A stretch of 14,652 nt of DNA from Akkermansiaceae bacterium UBA6138 (GTDB taxonomy: Bacteria; Verrucomicrobiota; Verrucomicrobiia; Verrucomicrobiales; DEV007). The translations under genes were made by a program, and so were the position numbers. The stretch's first letter is position 1. Each line of letters starts with the position of its first letter. Below, piece by piece: positions 1-6,233 of the stretch. The stretch is taken from the NCBI GenBank assembly GCA_002422425.1, contig DIVG01000041.1, positions 93,973-108,624 on the forward strand, written 5' to 3'. The notes under the pieces are model-generated. The model ran no database searches, was not told the origin of the DNA, and saw only the letters and a list, made by a program, of their open reading frames with translations.

Positions 1-1911
1 AAGGTCCACTCCAAGCTTCCCGACCCCTACACGTGGGAGCGATTCGACAGCTACGGGCAGCGTGAGATCAAGACGGAGACCGATATCGTGGCCATCGTCG
101 AAGCGACCGTCTTTCCCGGCTTGCAAGATCTCGGACTTCTCGCCGATTACAGCTCCAGTTCGATGCGGGTGCACTACCGTTCGACCCGGGGAATCGTCCC
201 CTTTACCTACCGTCGCGACCTCAGCTTCAAGGAATTCGCCCGCTTCGCGGAAAATAATGTGGGTATTCCCGGAGTCACCGTAACGCGAACCGGCCGCCGT
301 CGTTACCTCTACGATTCACTCGCCTGCCACGTCCTCGGCTACCTCAATCTGGCCGACATTGACCAGGTAGCGGAGGAAAAGAAGCGCGACTTCAACCACT
401 ACGTCGGGGATGACTACGGCGTCATGGGGATCGAAAAAACGATGGACCACTACCTCCAGGGAAAACCCGGCAAACTCATCATCGAGAAAGATGAGAAAGG
501 GAAGTTCGTCGGCGAAGTGAGTCGCACTGAACCCGAACCCGGATCGGACGTCTATCTCACCATCGACGCCCGGATCCAGATGATCACCGAGGAAAGCTTG
601 CGCGAGATCGGACGCGGGGCCGCAGTCGTCATTGATCCGAGAAACGGCGACGTCCTTGCCATCGCCTCCGTTCCCTCCTTCAACCCCAATGTCTTCATTC
701 CCGAGGTGCGAATCGATGACTGGAAGCGCTACACGGAAGATCCCACCAGCCCTATGTTCAGCCGGGCGATCAATCCCTACGCCCCCGGATCGACCGGGAA
801 GATTCCGGTCGCCCTCGCCGGCTGCCTCTCCGACACCTGTAACCGCCGGTTTCCCTGCGGCGGCGGTGCCCATTACGGCAACAAGTTCATGAAGTGCTGG
901 GCCTCCGAGCATGGCACTCTCGATCTCAGCAACGCAATCAAGGTGAGCTGCAACGGCTATTTCTACCGGTATGCCAATCACACCGGGATCCGTAACATCC
1001 AGACCATGACGAACCTTCTCGGACTGGGACGCCCCACCGGGATTGAAGTCACCGGAGAAAACCCCGGAAACATCCCGAACCCCGAATGGCTGCGAATGCA
1101 GGGCCTCCTCTGGAGTGACGCTTTCACCGCCCTGGTTTCGATCGGCCAGGGCGCGACAGAAGCGTCGCCACTCCAGATGGCGTCCGTCACCGCAACCGTG
1201 GCCAATGGAGGTAAAGTTTTCCAGCCCCGTCTCATTCGCAAGATCGCCGAAAAAGACGGAGAAGTGGTGAAGGAAGATGAACCGGTCCTGAAATACGACC
1301 TCACTCAGGAGGGACTCACCTCTCAACAGATTGAAACGGTAAAACGCGGCATGTGGCGAGTCGTGAACGAACCCGGGGGGACCGCCGGGCGGGCGCGGTC
1401 GGAACTCTCCGTCTTATCAGGCAAGACCGGGACCGCCCAGACCGGGAACCCCAGTCAACCTACCAACGCATGGTTTATCGCCTTCGCCCCCTACGATGCT
1501 CCCGAGATGGCCGTCTGCGTTTTCGTGGAAAACGGGAATTCGGGAGGGGGCGCCGCCTCGCCGATCGCCAAGTATATCATCGATAATGTCGCTTCCATGA
1601 AGCAGGGACGTGAAATTAAAGTCACCGCCCTGCCCGAAGCGATCGGTCGTAATGATCGGATCATGAGCGTGGCCTTCGACGGCAGCGACCTCGCAGCGTT
1701 CGCCCACGCCGACGAAGCCTCCGAATCCGCAGTGGACGTCGCCGCTTTCGTACCCGATTCATTGCAGGAGAGAAACTTCCGGCCGATTGACGAAAACCTT
1801 ATACAACCCACGATTAAACAATCCAGCGACAGACGGGGCAGAGTCGGTAATTTGAATGCGAATCCCGCGCCCAAATTCCGCCCCTTCCAGTGGCTCAAAA
1901 CGAAACGGTAG
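1..1911 (+). CDS. mrdA: Penicillin-binding protein 2, 3' part (start outside the window)
   Basis: Class B penicillin-binding protein: the monofunctional DD-transpeptidase that cross-links peptidoglycan during side-wall elongation, working with RodA and MreBCD in the inner membrane. The reading frame is open from base 1 through the first in-frame ATG (88), and the sequence before it already reads as protein, so the true start and membrane anchor lie upstream. A dimerisation/pedestal domain comes first (roughly codons 30-180 of the window), then the transpeptidase domain. The active-site motifs are all present: SxxK as STGK at bases 790-801, SxN as SCN at 946-954, and KTG at 1423-1431. A tail of about 100 residues after the transpeptidase core is polar and not recognisable. 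It is followed after 92 bases by rng, the neighbour of cell-shape genes in many bacteria. FtsI/PBP3 is the alternative, but the rng neighbour and the spacing of the motifs favour PBP2. Confidence 0.88.
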   Translation, partial: KVHSKLPDPYTWERFDSYGQREIKTETDIVAIVEATVFPGLQDLGLLADYSSSSMRVHYRSTRGIVPFTYRRDLSFKEFARFAENNVGIPGVTVTRTGRRRYLYDSLACHVLGYLNLADIDQVAEEKKRDFNHYVGDDYGVMGIEKTMDHYLQGKPGKLIIEKDEKGKFVGEVSRTEPEPGSDVYLTIDARIQMITEESLREIGRGAAVVIDPRNGDVLAIASVPSFNPNVFIPEVRIDDWKRYTEDPTSPMFSRAINPYAPGSTGKIPVALAGCLSDTCNRRFPCGGGAHYGNKFMKCWASEHGTLDLSNAIKVSCNGYFYRYANHTGIRNIQTMTNLLGLGRPTGIEVTGENPGNIPNPEWLRMQGLLWSDAFTALVSIGQGATEASPLQMASVTATVANGGKVFQPRLIRKIAEKDGEVVKEDEPVLKYDLTQEGLTSQQIETVKRGMWRVVNEPGGTAGRARSELSVLSGKTGTAQTGNPSQPTNAWFIAFAPYDAPEMAVCVFVENGNSGGGAASPIAKYIIDNVASMKQGREIKVTALPEAIGRNDRIMSVAFDGSDLAAFAHADEASESAVDVAAFVPDSLQERNFRPIDENLIQPTIKQSSDRRGRVGNLNANPAPKFRPFQWLKTKR

Positions 1912-2003
1912 GAGACCGCTAACGTCACCTTACTGCCCGTCATTATCTGCCTCCCCCGACTTTCGCGGTTCCCACCCCCACCCTCACCCCCCTTTTAGTC
2001 ATC

Positions 2004-3599
2004 ATGTTCAGCAAAATCCGTAAACTCTTCGGCTCCAAAAAACTGGGCGAAGGCAACAAAATTGTCGTCAATTGTGAAAAATTGGAAACCCGGGTGGCCC
2101 TCCTTGAAAATGGCTCCCTCGAGGAATATACCGTCGAGCGCGTCAACGACGAGAACATCGTCGGTTCCATTTTCAAAGGCATTATTCGCAATATCGAACC
2201 CGGCCTGAGCGCCATGTTCGTCGACATCGGGCTCGATAAAAATGCCTTCCTGCACTTCTGGGATGCCATCCCCGAAGCGCTTGACGCTGAACTTGAGGAG
2301 ATTCAACGCAGCAGCAAAGGCCAGCACAGCGAAGGCGGCAAAGGTAAACCCCACAAGAGCCGCATTCAGTCCAAGGACATTCCGGGGCTTTACCCCGTGG
2401 GTTCCGAAGTCCTCGTCCAGGTGACCAAGGGCCCCATCGGGACGAAAGGACCGCGAATCACGACGAACATCTCCCTGCCCGGTCGCTATATGGTCCTCAT
2501 GCCCCGCAATGACCAGCTCGGCATCTCCCGCAAGATCGAAGACCCCAAAGAGCGCGCCCGCCTGCGCAAGATCATGGGAGAAAAGCTGACTATTCCCGAA
2601 AAAATGGGAGTCATCCTTCGCACCGTCTCATCCGGGCAGAAAGTCAGGTATTTCGTTCGTGACCTTGCCATTCTCCTTGAAGAGTGGCGCCGGATTGAGG
2701 AAAAATCAGCCACGCAGAAAGCTCCCTGCTGCGTTTTCCAGGAACCCGACCTCATCGAGCGCACCGTCCGCGACTTCCTCACCGACGAGATCAACGAAGT
2801 TCTCTGTGATGATGCGGCAGCGGCAGAGCGAATGAAGGATCTCATCGGCGTGATCTCGCGCCGCTCACGCAAACGGATCCAGTATCTCCAGACGACGATA
2901 CCGATCTTTGAAAAGCTGGGGATTCAAAAGCAGATCGACGACGCGTTTTATCGTCAGGTCTGGCTTCCGAACGGCGGTTATCTGGTCATTGATGAAACCG
3001 AGGCGCTCATCGCCATCGATGTGAACACCGGGCGTGCCAAGACGCAGGAGAAGATGATCCTCCAGACCAACATCGAAGCAGCGGAGGAAGTGGCCCGCCA
3101 GGTCAGGCTCCGCAACATCGGGGGCCTCATCGTGATCGACTTTATCGATATGAAGTCGCGACGCGACCAAATGGCCGTTTATAAGGTCATGCGGGAGCGG
3201 CTTCGTAATGACAAGGCCAAGACCCAGATTCTGCAAATCTCCCAACTGGGGCTGATGGAAATGACGCGGCAGCGACTCCACGAGAGCCTCAACATCACCG
3301 TCAACGAACCCTGCCACTACTGTCAGGGACGAGGCATGGTGAAGAGCGCCGAATCCATGAGCGTGGAGCTACAGCGCCGCATCAACACGATTCTCAGCCG
3401 GGTCGAAAACACGAGCCGTGAACTCATTGTGATTGTCCATCCCGACGTAATGGAACGACTCCGCACCCACGACGGAGAACTTTTTGTCGAACTCGAACGG
3501 CGTCACAACGCCCGCCTCACCTTCCGGAGCGACGCCTCTTACTATCGTGAGCAGGTGGTGATTGCCGACGCGAAAACGCAGAAAGAGATCCGCGTATAG
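2004..3599 (+). CDS. rng: Ribonuclease G (RNase E/G family endoribonuclease)
   Basis: Single-strand endoribonuclease of the RNase E/G family, which trims rRNA and initiates mRNA decay in the cytoplasm. The 531-residue protein has an N-terminal S1 RNA-binding domain (about 50-153) interrupted by a polar insert (about 90-127). The 5'-sensor/RNase H-like region follows, then the DNase I-like catalytic domain. The two Mg-binding aspartates match D339 (in AIDVNTGRA) and D379 (in VIDFIDM), corresponding to D303 and D346 of E. coli RNase E. The Zn-link motif CHYC is at 437-440. There is no long disordered degradosome tail, which separates it from RNase E. The start ATG has no Shine-Dalgarno sequence; the 5' flank is a C-rich tract. 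No terminator is visible in the 92 bases between mrdA and this gene, so cotranscription is likely. The gene pair resembles the mre-rng linkage known in other bacteria. Confidence 0.93.
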   Translation: MFSKIRKLFGSKKLGEGNKIVVNCEKLETRVALLENGSLEEYTVERVNDENIVGSIFKGIIRNIEPGLSAMFVDIGLDKNAFLHFWDAIPEALDAELEEIQRSSKGQHSEGGKGKPHKSRIQSKDIPGLYPVGSEVLVQVTKGPIGTKGPRITTNISLPGRYMVLMPRNDQLGISRKIEDPKERARLRKIMGEKLTIPEKMGVILRTVSSGQKVRYFVRDLAILLEEWRRIEEKSATQKAPCCVFQEPDLIERTVRDFLTDEINEVLCDDAAAAERMKDLIGVISRRSRKRIQYLQTTIPIFEKLGIQKQIDDAFYRQVWLPNGGYLVIDETEALIAIDVNTGRAKTQEKMILQTNIEAAEEVARQVRLRNIGGLIVIDFIDMKSRRDQMAVYKVMRERLRNDKAKTQILQISQLGLMEMTRQRLHESLNITVNEPCHYCQGRGMVKSAESMSVELQRRINTILSRVENTSRELIVIVHPDVMERLRTHDGELFVELERRHNARLTFRSDASYYREQVVIADAKTQKEIRV

Positions 3600-3976
3600 C
3601 GGGTTGGCGGAAAAGTCGCCGAAAATTCCCCTGCCGGATCAAACCGGGAGCGAATTAGTTCCGAATCGGTCGGGGCGTTGATCCGTCCTGACCGGCGTCC
3701 CCCGGGGCGCGGAGTTTCCCGCGCTCTGCGGCGCTCAGTCCGGTCCCCGCCCGCCCATCACCCGCCGCCATGGAAACCCGCTTCGCCGTCCTTTTTCCGC
3801 GCCCCCCCGTTCTGAAGGGAGGGAACCGTCGAGCCGTTGCAGTCAATGCGGAATTTTCCAGATTCTAGAACCGAAATCGGCATTTCACGCGTAACGCCTT
3901 TTGACAAGCCCCCCCGATGAAGGCTCATTCACTTCCGGCCTTTTGCCGGAGTAAGAACCACACAAAAACACGACCC
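3600..3976. other. Intergenic region between rng and sodA
   Basis: No convincing gene. Directly after the rng stop there is a short imperfect hairpin (TTGGCG 3604-3609 with CGCCGA 3617-3622, one G-T pair) followed by A's, not U's, so it is a poor terminator. A 16-base sequence at 3622-3637 recurs with one change at 10100-10115. The middle (about 3680-3810) is very GC-rich and featureless. A TTGACA hexamer at 3901-3906 could be a -35 element for sodA, but no good -10 follows at 16-18 bases. An upstream in-frame ATG at 3917 would extend sodA by 20 residues and is not favoured. Confidence 0.5.
3934..3950 (+). promoter_or_regulatory. Leader hairpin upstream of sodA
   Basis: A perfect 6-bp inverted repeat, TCCGGC (3934-3939) and GCCGGA (3945-3950), with a CTTTT loop. 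It ends 26 bases before the sodA ATG. It lies in the probable 5' leader and is followed by an unstructured A/C-rich stretch up to the start codon. A role in translation or mRNA stability is only a guess. Confidence 0.35.
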
Positions 3977-4606
3977 ATGGCACACGAACTACCCGCCCTT
4001 CCCTACTCACTGGACGCGCTCGAACCGCATATCGATGCGAAGACGATGGAAATCCACCATGGCAAACACCACGCCACCTACATCGCCAACCTGAATAAAG
4101 CGATCGAGGGAAACGCCGTCCTTGAAGCCAAGACTATTGATGAACTGATCTCCGACCTCAGTGCGGTCCCCGAGGGGATTCGCGGTGCCGTCAGGAACAA
4201 CGGCGGCGGTCACGCCAACCACTCTCTATTCTGGAGCATTCTCAGCCCCAACGGAGGTGGAGCCCCGACCGGCGAACTCGGCGCGGCGATCGAGAGTGCC
4301 TTCGGTTCCTTCGACGCCTTTAAAGAGGCGTTCAAAAATGCTTCCCTGACCCGTTTTGGCTCCGGCTGGGCCTGGCTCGTCGTGAAGGCAGACGGCACCC
4401 TCGCCGTTACCAGTACTCCGAACCAGGACAGCCCCGTCATGGGCGAGGCCGCCGCCTGCTGCGGCAGCACGCCCATCGTCGGACTGGATGTGTGGGAGCA
4501 CGCTTACTACCTCCATTATCAGAATCGCCGTCCTGACTACGTCGATGCTTTCTGGAATGTGGTAAACTGGAACGCCGTCGGCGAGCGTTTCGCCGCCGCA
4601 AAATAG
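3977..4606 (+). CDS. sodA: Superoxide dismutase, Fe/Mn family, Mn-type signature
   Basis: Converts superoxide to oxygen and hydrogen peroxide; no signal peptide, so cytoplasmic. With the start at 3977 the protein has 209 residues, normal for the family, and begins MAHELPALPY as family members do. An in-frame ATG at 3917 would add 20 residues unlike anything in the family. Metal ligands are visible as H27 (MEIHHGKHH), H82 (GGGHANHSLFW) and D171/H175 (DVWEHAYY). The second-shell Gln comes from the C-terminal domain at Q150 (TPNQDSPVM) and the helix carries GGG at 76-78 rather than the AQ pair, which is the usual manganese-type pattern. Cambialistic use of iron cannot be excluded from sequence. 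No Shine-Dalgarno sequence precedes the start. The gene appears to be a single transcription unit between leader hairpin 3934-3950 and hairpin 4633-4661. Confidence 0.95.
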   Translation: MAHELPALPYSLDALEPHIDAKTMEIHHGKHHATYIANLNKAIEGNAVLEAKTIDELISDLSAVPEGIRGAVRNNGGGHANHSLFWSILSPNGGGAPTGELGAAIESAFGSFDAFKEAFKNASLTRFGSGWAWLVVKADGTLAVTSTPNQDSPVMGEAAACCGSTPIVGLDVWEHAYYLHYQNRRPDYVDAFWNVVNWNAVGERFAAAK

Positions 4607-4632
4607 CCACGTAGCGAAGGGCCATTCAACGC

Positions 4633-4661
4633 CGGGAGCGGTCCCATCCTTCCCGCTCCCG
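4633..4661 (+). terminator. GC-rich hairpin after sodA, possible terminator
   Basis: A perfect 9-bp stem, CGGGAGCGG (4633-4641) with CCGCTCCCG (4653-4661), and an 11-base loop, starting 27 bases after the sodA stop. No U tract follows (the next bases are CTTCCCC). It may therefore act as an mRNA 3'-end stabiliser or a U-less terminator rather than a classical intrinsic terminator. Confidence 0.5.
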
Positions 4662-4824
4662 CTTCCCCAGCCGCTTCACCCCCGGCCGCGGGGGAACCGT
4701 GCCCGGACGGGACCCACCCAGCCATTGCGCTAAGATGGTTGGAGAGGGAAGGGGCCTATCCAACCAGGCGGGCCCCCCTGCAGAAGGGTTCACCGAAAAA
4801 ACGATTAATTTAGGTAAAATACTG
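4662..4824. other. Non-coding stretch with two further hairpins
   Basis: No gene seen. Two more inverted repeats lie here: CCCCCG (4679-4684) with CGGGGG (4689-4694) around a 4-base loop, and TGGTTGG (4736-4742) with CCAACCA (4760-4766) around a 17-base purine-rich loop. From about 4796 the sequence turns abruptly AT-rich, marking the start of the nrdB promoter region. I found no match to cobalamin or other riboswitch cores that I know. Confidence 0.4.
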
Positions 4825-4853
4825 TTGAAGAACCACTACATCTTGTGCATTAT
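4825..4853 (+). promoter_or_regulatory. Candidate promoter of nrdBA
   Basis: TTGAAG at 4825-4830 and CATTAT at 4848-4853 are separated by 17 bases, each matching four of six consensus positions of a housekeeping-sigma promoter. The spacer contains the first candidate NrdR box, as expected if the repressor blocks polymerase. A second -10-like hexamer, TAAAAT, lies at 4815-4820 without a good -35. The region is the only markedly AT-rich part of the intergenic stretch. Confidence 0.4.
4833..4848 (+). promoter_or_regulatory. Candidate NrdR box 1
   Basis: The 16-mer CCACTACATCTTGTGC matches 12 of 16 positions of the NrdR-box consensus as I recall it (acaCwAtATaTwGtgt), including every strongly conserved position (C4, A6, A8, T9, T11, G13). 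It lies in the spacer of the candidate nrdBA promoter. A second box begins exactly 31 bases further on, the spacing known for NrdR operators. Confidence 0.7.
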
Positions 4854-4863
4854 GAAGACCGGC

Positions 4864-4879
4864 CAACAAGATATGGTGG
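4864..4879 (+). promoter_or_regulatory. Candidate NrdR box 2
   Basis: The 16-mer CAACAAGATATGGTGG matches 11 of 16 consensus positions, again including all six strongly conserved ones. The gap between the boxes is 15 bases, giving a centre-to-centre distance of 31 bp (three helical turns), so a repressor oligomer would contact both on one DNA face. The inner repeat ATCTTGT (box 1) and ACAAGAT (box 2) is itself an exact 7-bp inverted repeat. Confidence 0.7.
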
Positions 4880-5041
4880 ATTCACTAAGATCTTGATGAG
4901 TATCTGAATCCCTTGTTTTCAGGGTTTTAAAAGGGTAAGCGGGGCTTCCGCCCCCCTTTGGAACCGGAGAATAAGAGAGTTACGCTACCCAGTGGCCGAT
5001 CCCGTTCCCCTTACCAGACACTCCCTTCAAACACCGAATTC
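4880..5041 (+). other. Leader of nrdB with stem-loop at 4930-4959
   Basis: About 160 bases of probable untranslated leader. It contains AAAGGG (4930-4935) paired with CCCTTT (4954-4959), enclosing GGGC (4942-4945) and GCCC (4950-4953) around a TTCC loop, with one asymmetric bulge on the left arm. No U tract follows, so it is not an obvious attenuator. An in-frame ATG further upstream would add residues encoded within this leader; these do not resemble NrdB and were not included in the gene. Confidence 0.4.
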
Positions 5042-6124
5042 ATGGAAAAGACCTTCACCATCGGAGACCGCACTTTTGTTCTCGATCAGGACAAGGCGGA
5101 AGAGGCCTACGCGGCCAAACGCATCATCAACGGACGCAAGACCGAGGCCTTCAATTTGCTCCCTCTTAAGTATCAGTGGGCTTACGAACTGTATCGCACG
5201 ATGAAGGCGAACCACTGGGAGCCAGAGGACATCCAGATGCAAAAAGACATCGAGCAGTGGCAGGGCGATGAGCTGAGCGACTCCGAGCGCTGGATCATCC
5301 GCATGGGGATCGGGTATTTCTCCGCCGCCGAGGGCATCGTCGGAGACAACATTCTCCATGTCGTTCGGGAACTCGTCACGGCTCCCGAGTTGAAGCTGGT
5401 CCTCGGTCGCCACGCTCACGAGGAGAACATTCACGCCGACAGTCTTCTTTACATGATCAGCAGCCTCGGCATCAATCCGCACGAATGCGAGGCCATGTTC
5501 GAGCAGATCCCGACAATCAAGCGCAAAAACGAGTTTGTTACCCGTACCTCACACGATCTTCGCCGCGACATCGATCTCACTGACCCGGCTAACAAGAAAG
5601 CTCTCGCGAGAAATATCTTTGTCTTCGGGCAATGCATGGAGGGCACGCAGTTCTACGGCCTCTTCGGAATGATCCTCAGCCTGAAACGGCAGAATAAGTT
5701 CCCCGGCATTGGCCAGATGTTCCAGTACACGCTACGAGACGAATCGAACCACATCGAAGTCTTCCGCAACCTCTTCATGGACCTCGTCAGCGAAAACATG
5801 GAGATCTGGACCCCCGAGTTCAAACAGGAACTCGTCGAGACGATGAAAGAGGCGGTCGCTCTTGAGAAAGAGTTCATCAACGACTGTCTTCCTGTCAGTG
5901 CGGTCGGTCTTAATGCCGCCGAGTTCTGCCAGTATATAGACTTTATTGCCGATCGCCGTCTTGAGGGCGTCGGGCTCAACCCTTTGCATCCCGGGATCCG
6001 CAATCCCTTCCCGTGGCTCGCCGAGACCATGGACATCAAAAAAGAGTCCAATTTCTTCGAACAGAAGGTGACCGAGTATCAGAAGGCCTCCGCCCTCTCC
6101 GCCGTCCACGACGACGATCTCTGA
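5042..6124 (+). CDS. nrdB: Ribonucleotide reductase class I small subunit, tyrosine-less (class Ic-like)
   Basis: Radical-generating R2 subunit of ribonucleotide reductase; it assembles a dimetal centre whose oxidising equivalent is passed to NrdA to make deoxyribonucleotides. The 360-residue length is normal. Metal ligands are E97, E128, H131, E200, E234 and H237. The 31- and 34-residue ligand spacings equal those of E. coli NrdB (84-115 and 204-238). The first ligand is Glu, not Asp, as in the chlamydial enzyme. The residue that should be the radical tyrosine (seven after E128) is L135, codon CTT at 5444-5446. W59, Y229 and Y346 match the electron-transfer residues W51, Y222 and Y338 that I recall for Chlamydia trachomatis. 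This points to a class Ic Mn/Fe enzyme; class Id (dimanganese) is the alternative. The start was set at 5042 because family similarity begins there. No Shine-Dalgarno sequence precedes it. It is cotranscribed with nrdA and preceded by NrdR boxes. Confidence 0.95.
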   Translation: MEKTFTIGDRTFVLDQDKAEEAYAAKRIINGRKTEAFNLLPLKYQWAYELYRTMKANHWEPEDIQMQKDIEQWQGDELSDSERWIIRMGIGYFSAAEGIVGDNILHVVRELVTAPELKLVLGRHAHEENIHADSLLYMISSLGINPHECEAMFEQIPTIKRKNEFVTRTSHDLRRDIDLTDPANKKALARNIFVFGQCMEGTQFYGLFGMILSLKRQNKFPGIGQMFQYTLRDESNHIEVFRNLFMDLVSENMEIWTPEFKQELVETMKEAVALEKEFINDCLPVSAVGLNAAEFCQYIDFIADRRLEGVGLNPLHPGIRNPFPWLAETMDIKKESNFFEQKVTEYQKASALSAVHDDDL

Positions 6125-6174
6125 GCACCGCCCGTTTTTCTCCCGTCAGGGTTGCGGTCGAGCGCCGTCCCTGT

Positions 6175-6186
6175 CGGGAATTCCCG
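6175..6186. other. 12-bp perfect palindrome between nrdB and nrdA
   Basis: CGGGAATTCCCG is a perfect 12-base dyad in the 109-base gap between nrdB and nrdA, about 50 bases before the nrdA start. It could be an operator half-site or chance in GC-rich sequence. Nothing else supports a promoter here. Confidence 0.25.
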
Positions 6187-6233
6187 TCATTCCCCAGCTC
6201 CACGCCCCCGAACCGCACCCGTCCCCACCCGCA

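Noticed and set aside
316..1326. Long minus-strand reading frame opposite mrdA
   Set aside because: It lies wholly opposite a gene with intact PBP motifs, and its composition is that of a codon shadow in GC-rich DNA; no recognisable domain.
3655..3846. Minus-strand frame of 63 codons between rng and sodA
   Set aside because: Very GC-rich, no start context, no domain and no partner; more likely non-coding.
3917..3976. Upstream ATG extending sodA by 20 residues
   Set aside because: The extra residues do not resemble a signal peptide or family sequence, and the hairpin at 3934-3950 would fall inside the coding region; MAHELPALPY at 3977 is the family start.
4739..4800. Possible riboswitch (for example cobalamin) before nrdB
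   Set aside because: Hairpins are present but I could not find the conserved core sequences of known riboswitches, and class I reductase does not need cobalamin.
4785..4800. GGGTTCACC resembling a tRNA T-loop
   Set aside because: No acceptor stem, anticodon arm or D arm can be drawn around it.
4910..4928. CCCT/AGGG hairpin followed by TTTT as a terminator
   Set aside because: A stem of only four pairs with a 7-base loop, lying between the candidate promoter and nrdB, is too weak to call.
4958..5041. Upstream ATG extending nrdB by 28 residues
   Set aside because: The added residues do not resemble NrdB, and the stem-loop at 4930-4959 overlaps the start; 5042 gives a normal R2 length.
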